Assembly: GCF_000699445.3 (NCBI RefSeq)
Contig: NW_026137038.1
Coordinates: 1 to 64,000, forward strand
From: Schistosoma haematobium
Lineage: Eukaryota > Platyhelminthes > Trematoda > Strigeidida > Schistosomatidae
Direction of reading: 5' to 3'
DNA: 64,000 bases
Positions 1 to 10,957 of this stretch are shown piece by piece (the stretch's first letter is position 1; every line of letters starts with the position of its first letter). The position numbers and the translations under genes were made by a program. The notes beneath the pieces were generated by a model. It made no database searches, was not told the origin of the DNA, and worked only from the letters and a program-made list of their open reading frames with translations.

Positions 1-240
1 ATCAATCGGTGTCTTCAGGTTTATGATAGAGTTGTTGTCTAAATAACGTCAGTTTATAATGTAAAACTACAAAGTGAACAGTTTACACAAAATCATCCAT
101 ACTATAATGATGACTACTTTATATCATTATTAGAAAAGATTTGAATTATTTTGTTGTGTATATGAACGATTAAAGTTTTTTGATATAAATGCATCCTGTG
201 CAGAATGTCTAGATACAGTCATTTGTTATAAATGTTATAG

Positions 241-400
241 AATAAATGGATTATTTAAAGTGAAAGACATCGGGTTCGAGTCCCAGTGTGAAAATCAACA
301 CTGAGATACAGTTGTATCCAAATAATTAGTTCCTAAAATGATGAGACGAACATCCTAAATTCCATTGCTAGCCATAGTCTGTTTAAACTATGAAGTAACC
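241..400 (+). repeat. SM-alpha-like tRNA/hammerhead repeat, copy 1 (degenerate)
   Basis: A Pol III B-box-like sequence GGGTTCGAGTCCC lies at 272-284. It is followed by the order of segments seen in schistosome SM-alpha repeats: a spacer with AACACTGAGAT, a decayed hammerhead core (GATGAGACGAA at 339-349) and an ATTCCATTGCTAGCCA tail. Stem II is not preserved, so no ribozyme activity is expected. The family name is from knowledge of the family; the position is within the last intron visible of the TMBIM gene. Confidence 0.6.
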
Positions 401-523
401 ATTTGTATTGATCGTTTGAATTTATTCATTGATGTTTAGGAGTACAATAGATCAGTCTCTTTTGACATAATGTACATCCTGTAGGAATTGCTTCGATATT
501 GCCTTAAATTACAAGCATTATAA

Positions 524-606
524 GCAGAGATGGATAGTAGTGGCTAACAAGGGGTCCAAAAAGCGAATTTGATCTTATTTGGGACTCTTCAGCTGGGCAT
601 ACCTGC
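524..606 (-). repeat. SM-alpha-like hammerhead repeat, inverted left arm
   Basis: Read on the minus strand this stretch has the hammerhead core CTGAAGAG followed by TCCCAAATAAGA, but the second core block that should read CGAAAC is replaced by a TCAAAT-like sequence. It ends in the TTAGCCA motif at 541-547. It is the inverted partner of the copy at 630-715. Likely catalytically dead. Confidence 0.6.
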
Positions 607-629
607 AGTCAATTATTAGAGTGAACATC

Positions 630-715
630 AACTCTGAGATGCAAGTACATCCAGTTGACGAGTCCCATATAGGACGAAACGAGGGTCCTGATATCCACTG
701 TTAGCCACAATTTAC
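630..715 (+). ncRNA. Hammerhead ribozyme-like motif (SM-alpha family), right arm
   Basis: Core elements in order: TTGACGAG at 655-662 (canonical form CTGANGAG, so the first core cytosine is replaced by T), stem II GTCC...GGAC at 662-674, GACGAAAC at 673-680, and the cleavage-site triplet GTC at 685-687, followed by ATCCACTGTTAGCCAC. This is the best preserved ribozyme-like motif in the window. The changed core position would be expected to weaken or abolish self-cleavage. It forms an inverted repeat with 524-606. Confidence 0.65.
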
Positions 716-837
716 TTCTAATTATGAAATAATCTCTCTTCTTTTTGTGTGTAACGCACAATCTTATTGCCCTATTGCACGAAATAAATTAAGCATATTA
801 TGAATACAATTCAATGATCCAAAATATTAAAACTTAC

Positions 838-1068
838 CCGATTCGGTCCGGATACAGCAAAAACAATGACACAAGCAAGTCCAGTTAACATTACCACAAT
901 ACTTAATACAAATATTAAAGAAGTACACTTTGTAATATCAATTCGTGTTTGTATAGCAAAAACAGAAATTGCTATACATAGACAAGCTGTTATAACAACA
1001 GCAACTAGAACAGATTGAGTATCATAAAATGATGTAATTGTACCCGTCATATAAGAAAATGCCAGTGT
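838..1068 (-). CDS. TMBIM gene exon 6 (TM3-TM5)
   Basis: 231 nt, phase 0 at both ends, with acceptor TTTATTTCAG and donor GTAAGT (837-832). It encodes [19 protein letters not shown], the [12 protein letters not shown] loop and two more hydrophobic helices. No following exon is recognisable between 1 and 831, so the gene continues beyond the window. Confidence 0.9.
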
Positions 1069-2213
1069 CTGAAATAAATAAAAATAAACAGTTAATGGCA
1101 ATAAGAAAAAATAATAACAATAAAACATTCAGGTAAAATGTGAATCTACAAAGGTAGTAGTAACACTGTTGATTGAAACGTAGGTAATGGTGGTATGGTT
1201 GTTACCCTAAGTATTTGTATAAATGCTTATAACATTGAATTAATTTCATCAGTATATATCAAAAACAAAAATTCTCTAATAATTGACTCGAACTACTACT
1301 TATTTTAAGTAATTTTAGTATGATATTATATAGCTTAATCGCTGGTAGTCGGCTTTATAGTTAAAGCACAAAACTTTCGATTAATAGGTCATAGGTCCGA
1401 AGCCCATCACCTAATATGAGCGAATAGTATCATTAATTGTTATCATAGGAACAGTTTGGTTAGAATTCGAGTAAATTAACTGATACTTATTAAATGAGTT
1501 ACTGTCTAGATTGGTTGATATATACATTCATACAAGTTGCTACTTGGTACGAATCAATAATAATAAAGTCAATATCTGGATCTATCAATTAAGACATTAT
1601 ATTACAGTGCTTAGTATTCAATAAACATAAAAACATTGAAGCTATGTTAAACTTTGTGATACTTATTTAATATTCAAAAAGATACACCTTTAACTGGTTA
1701 CTCTTTATAAGATCTCTTAATTGGCGACTTGAAATATGAATACAATAGTCTTACTATAGCAACAATATTGTGAAAGTAATACTCCCAGATATCTTCCCAG
1801 ATTTTGCATATATGGAGTAGGTTACATTTACTTTCAGTCCAATCATAGGAAATGAAATTATTCAACTGACTAATTGTTTTACGTTATCATAATAATTCAA
1901 GGTTGAATATAGATTTTGTGATTGAAATAAATCGAATTAGGCACAGAGAAGAGAGTTGATAAGTCTATGGTTGTTCACTCAATTCAAATACACATGTACT
2001 GTTCTTATAAAATGACATGAGTAAAAATATGAATAAAAAATGTTACTTGTTTCATTAAGAATACACTTGGTTATAGAAACAGAGTTGATAATTTGTCTGT
2101 GAACACATTCATGAAACAGTAACAATTATTAATTTAATACCCTATAAAGCTTTATAAACTATCAAGATATTTTAGTTGAAATGAAAGCTCTATGGTTAAC
2201 GATGATATACCAA

Positions 2214-2267
<54 letters not shown>

Positions 2268-5200
2268 TGTAACTTCTATATTACAATATAGATCTAACTA
2301 CAGAGTCAATGACTGTTAAATTGAGCCATATCAGTAGGGTTCTCATGATTATCCTAACCAATAGTTGATGTTGGGTGATATGATTCAAAATCGGTCACAA
2401 TAATGCAGATTCACTAACACTGTATCTTCCTTAAAATTTTCAGTTGTAAAACAACCTGATCTTTTTCTACCCTATGAATGCATTCCTTCCTCTTAAAGCA
2501 TATTATCTACATTTGCCTAATGTCTTCTTCTTCTTCTACTACTACTACTACTACTCTGTTTTTATAATTTCATCTCATCGTGTTGAGATGTTATGGCAAC
2601 TTGAACTGATAGAAATATTTCTTAAGTTCTACGTTGTTTATGATTAATTGATTGAATGTCGATTGAACTAACATAATATCTCTACAGACTAATTAACACT
2701 ATGAATTATTCTGCATTATTAACAAAATGATGAGATGATTTATGAGAAAAAATTTAATTAACAACTATGATTCTATTCTACTTAACTACTATTAAATAAA
2801 TATCTACATACTAGAAAGTTTGTAGATTTATACAAAACAAAGATGTTTTTGTTTTAAAATGAAAAAAAAGAAAAAGAAAACACTTACAAAAACAGATAAA
2901 GCGATCACATTTCCAGGATATCGTCGTCTTACACTGGGACAACAAACCAATGCGATATAAGTGCATAAAAATGTAGCACTAATGTATAAAATACAAAGAG
3001 AAATCAATAAATTCAATTAACAGAATTGAGAAATTTAAAATTAGGGAAAAAACTGTTTCAATGGAAACACAAAGTGGACAGGTGAAAACATTACTGGTAT
3101 TTAAGATAGTTTTGATGTTAAAAATTGTAATTGATAATTGATATTATTGTTACTCATCTACTAAATATAAATTTACTCTACTGGCCCCATTCGGTCACAT
3201 TGTTTATGTGAGAGTTTGTGATATTATTCGGATACATGAAATCGAAGTAGATGTAATTGGGTTCGTAAGGTGAGTCATTAAACTATTAGATCATATTCAG
3301 TATTAATTATAACTTCAGTACAATTTAAAGTGATTAAGTGATACTTTGTTAGAGTTTTATACTACACAAAACCAAAAACTTGATCGACGAGCGTTAGCGG
3401 GATACAAACCTGTCTATTGCATGCTCTGAACAGACTCAAATCAAAACACGCTGATATGTCCATTTCCAAACAATGAATCGGGATGTTAGGTTTTTATATA
3501 AAAAGTCTATAAAAACTATGTTTTTACCACCTAGATTTTTGTTATTTGAGTTTATGTACCATTCCTCAATTCATGTTTTGATTTGAGACGATTCCAGTGA
3601 AGTATCATGATCAGGGAATACTGGGGAATAAGAGAATATTACGAAGTTATATTGTTGATACGATACAAAGTTGAACAAACTAGCTATGGGTTTTGTATAA
3701 GAGTAGAAGACTGATAAAGACATATTTTATCTCATTGACGAAAATGTTGCACAATAATTAGCTGTACAACATAACCATCTTGCGTTGATTATTAGTGCTT
3801 TTTGCTTCAAATGTGAAAGTTATGAGTAAGTGCACATGAAAGCAACGCCTAACATAACACCAACCTGTGGTCTGTCTAGGGTTACTGCCGGTTCAAAGCT
3901 CAGGTAAAAGAGGGGGCTTGGGCATGGAGTTAGCAACCTAATCTAGTAGAAAACAACCTTGATAAAAAAACCCAACCAGGAAAAATCATTTAAATTCTCT
4001 CTTGGTAGTTGAAGGACCTTCATTCTGAAGAACTGTGATGCCTCATGATGAAAGCCGACATTCTTCGGAAGTTATGAGGGCGATGCCTCTTCTAACAACC
4101 AGAGCAACGACTAATATAGGTACATGGAGTGTCCAGACAACGCGAGACTGAAAGGACCAGTCAAATAGTTACTGAAAGAGGAGATATGATTTGTTGGTGC
4201 TCGGAATCAGTGAAACCCATTGGACCCAAGCTGGATAGAAAAGGTCAAGTACGAGAGAGATGCTGGTGTACTCCTATCACGAATAGGAAAATGCGCCACA
4301 GGCTCAGGGAGCTGCTCTGATGTTGTGCAAAGAAGAACTAAATGCCTTGTAGGATAGGAATCTCATGGACCCAAGATCATCAAAGCATCCTTCAAAACAA
4401 AGGAGAAAATTACAATGAATGTTATCCAGTGTTGCGCACCCACCAATGACAGCAACGACGATTATAAAGATCAGTTCTATGAGAAGTTGCAATTAATCGT
4501 AGCGAAGTGCCCAGGAAAGGACCTAACCATTCTGATGGGAGGCCTAAACGCCAAAGTCAGAATGGACAACACCGGATATGAAGATATTATGGGACGACAT
4601 GGACTGACTAGAAGAAAAGAAGCAGAATGGTGACAGATTCCCAAATTTACGTATGTTCAACAAAATGGTTATAGGCGGCACAATATTCCCACACACAAAG
4701 CTAAATGAGTCTCACCGGATCACACCACACAGAACCAGATAGATCATATTTGCATCAATAAAAATTTTAGAAGCTTCATGGAAGAAGAGAGAGCAAAGAG
4801 AGGAACTGACACATCTTCAGATCACCACCTGGTGGTTACCAAGATGAAACTAACGCTAAAGTAGCACAGGACTACTGGGGCAACATCATTACAAAAGTTC
4901 AATACAGCCTTCCTTCGACATACTGACAAACTCAACGAATTCAAGATAGTTCTCATAAACAGGTCCCAAGCCATACAAGATCTACACAAAGAGGAAACCA
5001 TTATGGAGAACAACTGAAAGGGACCAGAGAAGCATTCACTTCAACATGCTAGATGATGAGCCTCAAGAAATATCATCGCAAACAATGGATCCCCATCGAC
5101 ACCCTGGATACGATTCAAGAAAGCAAGAACAAGAAGATAGCAATCAACAACTGTCGAACAAGGACAGAGAAAGTCAAGACACAGACCGAATACACGGAGG

Positions 5201-8200
5201 CAAACAACCGAATGAAGAGGAGCATTAGAACCGACAAGCGAAAATATGTGAACGACCTAGCAATGACAGCGGATAAAGCTGAAAGAGAAGGAAATATGGG
5301 AGAGCTACATGATACAATGAAGACACTAGGAGGGAAATATAGTAAACCAAAGCGACCAGTCAATTTACAAAAAAGGAAAGCCAATCACTGAGGTCCAAGA
5401 GCAGAGGGACAGGTGGATAGAACACTTTGATGTGCGCTTCAATAGACTAGACCCATTGAGCTAACCTGGCATCGAACAAACGCCCACAAACATTCCTGTA
5501 AATTTTACCGCATCAACAATCGAAAAATCACCAATGTCATCAGACAAATCAAGGGTAGGAGAGCAGCAGAACCAGATAACAAACCCTCGAAGGTATTAAA
5601 GTCAGACATAAAAGTACCTGCAAATATGTTTCACGTACTCTTCAGATAGATTTTGGAGGAAGAACAGGTACCAACAAATTGGAAAGAAGGATACCTCATC
5701 AAAATGCCAAAGAAATATCCTAGTAGATTTGAGGACTGGAAAAGCATTACAGTACTAACAGTGCCAGGCAGTTTTCAACATAATGTTGCAGAACTGAATG
5801 AGAGATTTAATGGACTCTCAACTTTGAGGCCCACAGGCTGAGTTCCGTGAGCATCTATCGTGCACAGACCAAACCGCGATACTACGGACTATCGATGAAC
5901 AATCAGTTGGATGGAACTCGTCACTATAAATCATCTTCCTTGACTATGAAAAAACATCTGACAATGTGGACAGAAGCTTATTAAGGAACCTTCTTCGACA
6001 AGATGATGCATCTGAAAAAATTGACATCATACGAAATTCTTACGACGGACAACACTGCAAACCCGTACATGGAGGACAGCTGACAGATGCATTCCAAGTG
6101 AAGACCAGTGTCAGACAATACTGTTTAATTTTACCATTTCTCTTTCTTCTGGTGGTTGACTGGATTATGAAGACCTTTATACTTCGTGGGGAAGCACGGA
6201 ATATAATGGACAGCTTGGATGAAGCTAAACGATTTAGACTTCGCAAATGACCCAGCTCTTCAGCCCAAACACAGCAACAAATTTAGGTGAAGACGGCAGT
6301 GTAGCAACAGTTTATGAAGCAGTAGGCCTCAGCACACACAAGGGAAAAAGTGAGATCTTAAAATACAATACAGCCGACACCAACCAAAATACACTTGATG
6401 GAGAAGCTCTGGAAGAAGCGGAAACATATAATTACCTGTCCAGTATCATGGATAAACGAGCATGATTTGATGCAGATGTGCTGGCACGGACTGGTAAGGC
6501 AAGGACAGGATTCCTGCAGTTGGGGAACATCTGGAATTCAAAACAACTGCCAGCCAACATCAAAGTCAGAATCTTCAATAGAAACATCGAGACGGTTCTA
6601 TTGTACGGAGCTAAAACTTGGAGTTACTACAACCATTATAAAAAAGTTACAGGTATTTATAAACAGTTGTCTATGCAAGATACTCCAGATCCGTTAGCAA
6701 GACACCATCAACAATGACCTATTGTGGAAGAAAACAAACTAGATTACAGTTGAGGAGGAAATCAGCAAAAGATACAAGGTGGATGGGTCACACATTGTGG
6801 AAATCAACAGACTAAATCACAAGGTTAACCCTGAATTGGAACCCTGAAGGCAAAATGAACAGAGGTAGACCAAAGAACATATTACGCTGCAGATTGGAGG
6901 CAGGAGTAAAACGAATTAATGGAACTTGAGGTCAACTGAAATGGGGAGCTCAAGATAGAATTATTTCGAGATCTCTGGTTGGAGACCTATGCTCTAAGAG
7001 AGGTAACATGAGTAAGCATAAAAACATAACTATAGTCTATCGGATTTCTGTTTACTTTGTTGATAATGTTCAACGTGTTTACAAAGCGGTTGTATGGATT
7101 ATTTATAGTCATAGTAATTAACAAACGCTTTGATTTTTTATCACCTAAGTTAGGTGTAACAATAATACATACTTAACTATCTCATGAATGATTCTTGATA
7201 AAGTATCAGTATTAACCATCAAAGTGTTAAAATAGGATGTTGACGGATGAATATAGTAAACTAGTTGGGTGGTAGAGATAAATAATCACGGAGTAAAGAA
7301 TTAAAATAACTGGTGAATATATACTAAAGGGTGGAATTACTGACTAAATAGCTAAGTAGATTCGTCATCGAATATACTTTCACTTATATACAGAAGGTAA
7401 TATAAATATAAAACGTTAACGAATGGTCAGTAAGGACTGATTTGTGTTTATTTTATCCACTTTAAGTATTCCTAAACCATATCTATTCCCCTTTAATTAC
7501 AACTGAAATAACTGGAAACGAGTTCAAATAACTGCTAAACAGAATAGTGCTTCACTGGCTTCAGCAATCCATTTCATTTGATAACAACTTATTGTTTCTA
7601 ACAGAAATGATTTTGTTTTGATTGAGAAGTTTTGTGTATACTTTGAGTAGGTTATTGGATAAGAAACCAACAGTTTGTAATACGTTAGGTGGATGATGGG
7701 ATGGGGTAACTAATAACGTATTTTACATACTACTAGAAAGAAATACTACGAACCAGTAAACTCGTCAGTAAAATCACTATACTGTTTGAACTAATAAATT
7801 TAATTCGAAGTTCCGCTGACAGGAAAATCTAGGCGCAATTTCTAATATATTTTCGTGGGTCATAGGGATTTAACGTCTATAAATTTATAAATCCATGGAA
7901 AAGGGGTCATTTAAAGTCCTTCAAAATACAGTATTGGTGGAATAAAAGGAAAAATGAGACTTATCTACATGATCATTTGAAGAGAAAAATTTAACTTACT
8001 AGGACAAATAATAAAACCATGAATTTTTGAAACCCATTTTTTACCGGCGATCTGTTATAAAATGATAAAGATTTTTTAGTAAAATTGGTTTTCAGCTTAC
8101 GAAAACAGAAAGACGCAAACAAATGCTGAAGTTACTAACAACTGAGCCGTTAAAATTAGATAGACCTAAAAATAACAAGCGGTGGGGGGAGATATTGTTA

Positions 8201-8945
8201 GTATGAATACACAGAAAACAACCTTTCGAATGAAAGCATGTCTAACATATTTGTCAGAATACTGTAAGCTGGTAAAATTTCCATTGCGATTATATTTTGG
8301 CTCCTGATCCGATGGATTATCCTGATATCCTGCAGGCTCAGAGTATGGTCCAACTGCAAATCCAATATTGGGATAAGGCGCTTAAGTACATAAAAACAAA
8401 GAAAAGGAACAAAAGATTAGTTATTTATTTGGAAAAATATTCTGACTCAGAAATACAGTCACATAGATTATATTATGCTTGGTGTGAATATCAGTAATCG
8501 TGTATATATTCGGGTACCACAATTCAACTACTATGTACCGTGTACATAACGACGACGTTGTTCAACCTTCCAAATGGAAGATGGTGTTTGGTTGAGTTTG
8601 AGAAATATGTTTCAACTATCGTGTTATACTCCGAGACCATTAGCCCTCCACTAGCTTTTCTCTTACTATGACACGACATAACGTACTGAGGAGACTGATA
8701 ATCAATAAGTTTGTGTTCTGTTGCTTTGTTCACATCATAGCCTAGGTAATCATAAAGACAATCTCTTAGATGAAAACCTTTACTTTTCTAAATATAAATT
8801 TGTACGAATATAGACAAGTATATAAAAGTTTAAATCGATGATTAAAATAGGACTGTAAAGACCAATACAAAGGCTAATATAAACCACCTGAATTGATATT
8901 AGCAGCACTTTCGTAAGGTGGTGGAGGATCTCTTGAATAGTTCAT
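838..8945 (-). CDS. TMBIM/Lifeguard-type (Bax inhibitor-1 family) membrane protein gene, 5' six exons, partial
   Basis: I joined six minus-strand exons: 8945-8888, 8380-8223, 8165-8101, 8051-8000, 2978-2888 and 1068-838. Phases agree at every junction except inside exon 4, which appears to lack 2 nt. The product starts with a Pro/Tyr-rich cytosolic tail containing a PPPPY (WW-binding type) motif, then VRHAFIRK followed by [12 protein letters not shown], the family hallmark before TM1. It continues with [12 protein letters not shown] between TM2 and TM3 and [13 protein letters not shown] before TM4-5. About 219 residues are visible; the last TM helices lie off the left edge. Family members sit in Golgi, ER or plasma membrane and modulate calcium release and cell death (known for the family). 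Intron lengths are 507, 57, 49, 5,021 and 1,819 nt, and the long one hosts a dead RTE element. The gene looks like the only cellular gene here; whether it is intact depends on exon 4. Confidence 0.85.
1343..1425 (+). repeat. tRNA-like SINE fragment (SM-alpha head type)
   Basis: A box-like GGCTTTATAGTTAAAGC followed by ACTTTCGATTAATAGGTC and a B box-like GGTCCGAAGCCC. Order and spacing resemble the Pol III promoter head of SM-alpha-type repeats. It lies in intron 5 of the TMBIM gene. No hammerhead is attached. Confidence 0.45.
2215..2266. repeat. (TA)n microsatellite
   Basis: About 26 uninterrupted TA units inside intron 5 of the TMBIM gene. Confidence 0.95.
2523..2556. repeat. (CTT)n/(CTA)n microsatellite
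   Basis: Short run of TTC units that changes into ACT units, within intron 5 of the TMBIM gene. Confidence 0.9.
2888..2978 (-). CDS. TMBIM gene exon 5 (TM2-TM3)
   Basis: 91 nt after the acceptor ATACATTAG, ending at the donor GTAAGTG. It encodes [20 protein letters not shown] and [13 protein letters not shown]-x-xRRR-Y/F-P is a strongly conserved loop of Lifeguard proteins. Confidence 0.88.
4109..4862 (+). pseudogene. RTE endonuclease (EEP fold) remnant
   Basis: Conserved pieces: TNIGTW at the start, [14 protein letters not shown] (normally QCYAPTND) near 4,418, MGGLNAKV near 4,535, then SSDHHLVV near 4,815. In active members the GDLNAKV motif carries a catalytic aspartate; here it is glycine. 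Stops and frame changes interrupt the frame near 4,317 and 4,631. The enzyme would nick target DNA for target-primed reverse transcription; this copy cannot. Confidence 0.8.
5640..6990 (+). pseudogene. RTE reverse transcriptase and C-terminal remnant
   Basis: Starts with [25 protein letters not shown] sequence (motif 0/1) near 5,655. It continues with FLDYEK-like sequence near 5,940, [19 protein letters not shown] near 6,020, [14 protein letters not shown] near 6,130 and the catalytic box near 6,238-6,252, which reads FAND instead of [23 protein letters not shown] and LLYGAKTW follow in the thumb region (6,515-6,620). At least five frame changes plus the lost catalytic Asp make it a pseudogene. 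Confidence 0.82.
7026..7999. other. Intron 4 remainder, no further feature recognised
   Basis: AT-rich sequence between the RTE 3' end and exon 4 of the TMBIM gene. I see no open frame, RNA gene or repeat that I recognise. Confidence 0.5.
8000..8051 (-). CDS. TMBIM gene exon 4, apparent frameshifts in two A-runs
   Basis: 52 nt between acceptor TATAACAG and donor GTAAGT. The family pattern is spread over three frames: SSPVK in the first, KKWVS in the second and KNSWFYYLS in the third. The last frame joins exon 5 perfectly. An A6 and an A5 run sit exactly at the two frame changes, so each run seems one base short. Either the gene is broken here or the assembly lost homopolymer bases; the clean exons on both sides favour assembly error. 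Confidence 0.7.
8101..8165 (-). CDS. TMBIM gene exon 3 (TM1)
   Basis: 65 nt between a TTTTTAG acceptor and a GTAAGC donor. It encodes [20 protein letters not shown], a hydrophobic helix matching TM1 of the family, and continues the frame of exon 2 (RK|VYL). Confidence 0.85.
8223..8380 (-). CDS. TMBIM gene exon 2
   Basis: 158 nt starting after an AAG acceptor. It encodes the rest of the Pro/Tyr/Asn-rich tail ([19 protein letters not shown] and onward) and ends in [12 protein letters not shown], the conserved entry to the BI-1-like domain. The donor GTTGTT begins a 57-nt intron, short as is usual for 5' introns in schistosomes. Confidence 0.8.
8888..8945 (-). CDS. TMBIM gene exon 1
   Basis: ATG at 8945; the exon encodes [19 protein letters not shown] plus one base. 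The donor GTGGTT (8887-8882) is non-consensus, but the remaining base joins with the first two bases of exon 2 to give an in-frame Ala. Proline-rich N-termini with PPxY motifs are typical of Lifeguard proteins. A pyrimidine-rich AG acceptor at about 9006-9018 could be a trans-splicing or 5'-UTR acceptor. Confidence 0.65.
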
Positions 8946-9474
8946 GTTTGTGCAAATGCGCTTCAGTAACGATATAAATGATCACCAAACTAATATCAGT
9001 AGAATCTACAAAAAAATCAAACAAGACATTAGTAACTTTAAAAAACTACATGTGGAGTTGACAGTCTTCAAAAATTAAACCACAGCTTTTTACGCAGTAA
9101 TGCCCACTCTAGACATACAGATGTAATAACGTAAAACCACGAGAAAAGTTTAAATTTAGTTTGCTAAACCTTACAACATAAGAAAAAATTAAGAAAAATG
9201 AAAGGCCGCTAAAAGAATAAAGAGAATCTGAAAATGTTGTCAAATGGTAAATAAAATGTTCATTAGTCAGAAAACAGAGAGGATAAACCTGCCGTCAATA
9301 AGTCATGTTATAAAGAATCTAGTAATTTTTATCGTCTCAAGAACACACAGGAGGTATACAGATCTCTCTTAAATAAATAACCAATCACCCCAAGGAATAA
9401 TGTTTTTGTGTCAGTCCTTTTAATCGAAGCGATAATAGTATTTTCAGTAAATATCGTCATTTCACTCAATTTGT
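8946..9474. other. Upstream flank of the TMBIM gene
   Basis: AT-rich flank. A pyrimidine tract with AG (minus strand, about 9,006-9,018) could be a splice or trans-splice acceptor for the first coding exon. No TATA box stands out. Confidence 0.4.
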
Positions 9475-10090
9475 GTGCGGGTTGTGATACTGTCCGGGTG
9501 CCCAAACCGAAGCAGGTGGTTTACTTAGGGGCCACTCCACGAGCCTTCGACTTGAAGGTCTGATCCACAAGGCAGTGGAGCATCGTAAGGAGATGCAGTC
9601 CCATGGAAGCCGGTGACCAACAATTGGTTCATACGCCATTTGTTCCCTCAGGATACCGGAGCCCATGTGCATCATTGATTTGGTTTGGAATCCGGTTAAA
9701 GCGCCGACATTCGCTTTTCGTCCTCTCATTTTCGTAAACAACACCCCCGCCACGAGAAGGCAGTGAGTAGGACTTCCCTGGCAGAGGCTGTGTACGCGTG
9801 GCCGTGTGAGAGCATTTCGAGAGGGAGGGAGGACTTTCCCCACTCTCGGCCGTACCAGGGCATTTGGAGGCCATGTACCTATAATCTTGAGGGAACTGCT
9901 GCTCTCTAACGGATTCGATCCCATGGCACCCAGTTTCACAGTCAGAGACGTTACCACTGGGCTATCCGGACCGCAAACCTGTAAGCACCGGAGGGCTATT
10001 TCGCCCTAATGTAGGACTCCTCAGCAGTGCACATCCACGATCCCGCCCGCGGGATTCGAACCTAGGGCCCTGTACTCACCCTGGGCGGTG
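9475..10090 (-). repeat. GC-rich repeat with tRNA-like heads (SINE candidate)
   Basis: Base composition changes abruptly to GC-rich. On the minus strand 9975-9905 reads like a tRNA: A box TAGCCCAGTGGTAACG, B box GGATCGAATCC, spaced as in a tRNA gene. A second B box-like GGTTCGAATCCCGC lies at about 10,046-10,060. An uninterrupted 163-codon frame on the minus strand has no recognisable domain and is probably incidental to GC-richness. A dispersed tRNA-derived repeat is the best reading. Confidence 0.5.
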
Positions 10091-10703
10091 AGCAGATAGA
10101 AGTAATCGAAAGTTCGTGTAACATTAATATGAGTTACTCCATGATCCCAATAGAACTGGGGTACAGGAATAAGTTGCCCTTGAAGAATTCCTAACGCTTA
10201 GTTGGGAACAACGCAACGTTTGAGATGAAAATTTATCTAGCTTCTATTCGATTTCAAAGTGTATAGGGGATTGGAATTTCACCAAAGGATATCTAAGGAA
10301 CATTAGAAAATACAACCACGCGATTCTTCTAAAAACCGATATTGATGACTTAGATACATCTGCTTTTAGTCGGATATCAAGTTTCTACCATACTATTAGT
10401 TACACTAACACATTTACGCATGAATTTTCTTCTAGGTTTCGATTTAATAATTGCTAGATGCAGGTAACTTACACTACAGATTAGGATCCAAAGATCATCA
10501 CATACAATGTAAAATTTATATACAACAAATCTAAAGATGATAAATTTAACATTTAAGCAATGAACTTGGAGTAGATAGTCGGACCAAACTACACGCTTCC
10601 TAAACGATTAAAAAGTGTTGATACAAACTGCAAAGAAATCACAGCAACCATAGTAGCGAAATCTTAATTTGTCCATATAATAAAATAACATTTCAGGTCT
10701 CAC

Positions 10704-10957
10704 TGGTGAAACTATAATTTATGGACGACCTTTCAGCGACGCCAAGGTGACCTTGAGTGTCTAAATGAGGGTTATAAAGCAGTTTGAAGAATAAGGATTA
10801 GGATTTACAGTTGACGGTTAGGGTTAGGAATTAGATTTGGGGTTTTCATCACGAACTGACATCAGCTATAATGACAAGACTATTTAGCCATATGGGTTAA
10901 CGAAATTCGTGCCAAAATCTTGAATTTGATTGGTCCGTCCATAAATTATAGACTCAC
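10704..10957. mobile_element. MITE-like inverted-repeat element
   Basis: The two ends are inverted copies: GGTGAAACTATAATTTATGG on the left and, on the opposite strand from 10,957, GGTGAGTCTATAATTTATGG, both followed by ACG(G)ACC. The interior of about 250 bp has no coding capacity and contains two TTAGGG units. A third related arm in inverted orientation lies at about 11,130-11,155, so a second overlapping element may end there. Confidence 0.55.

Larger units (their letters stand above)
3870..7025 (+). mobile_element. RTE-type non-LTR retrotransposon, degenerate, near full length
   Basis: The order of conserved pieces is: 5' leader (about 3,870-4,105), apurinic-type endonuclease (4,109-4,862), a Lys-rich linker (about 4,880-5,640), reverse transcriptase (about 5,640-6,720) and a C-terminal tail ending near 7,010. 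All three frames are used in turn, with many stops, so it is long dead. It lies inside intron 4 of the TMBIM gene in the opposite orientation. The family resembles the SR2/RTE-like endonuclease-reverse transcriptases common in schistosome genomes (recognition, no search). The exact ends and target-site duplication were not resolved. Confidence 0.85.

Noticed and set aside
8297..8497. 66-codon plus-strand frame
   Set aside because: It is antisense to TMBIM exon 2 and has no independent support.
9466..9957. 163-codon minus-strand frame
   Set aside because: Lies in a GC-rich tRNA-like repeat where stops are rare; no domain.
10816..10829. Telomere-like TTAGGG units
   Set aside because: Only two units inside a MITE-like element; not a telomeric tract.
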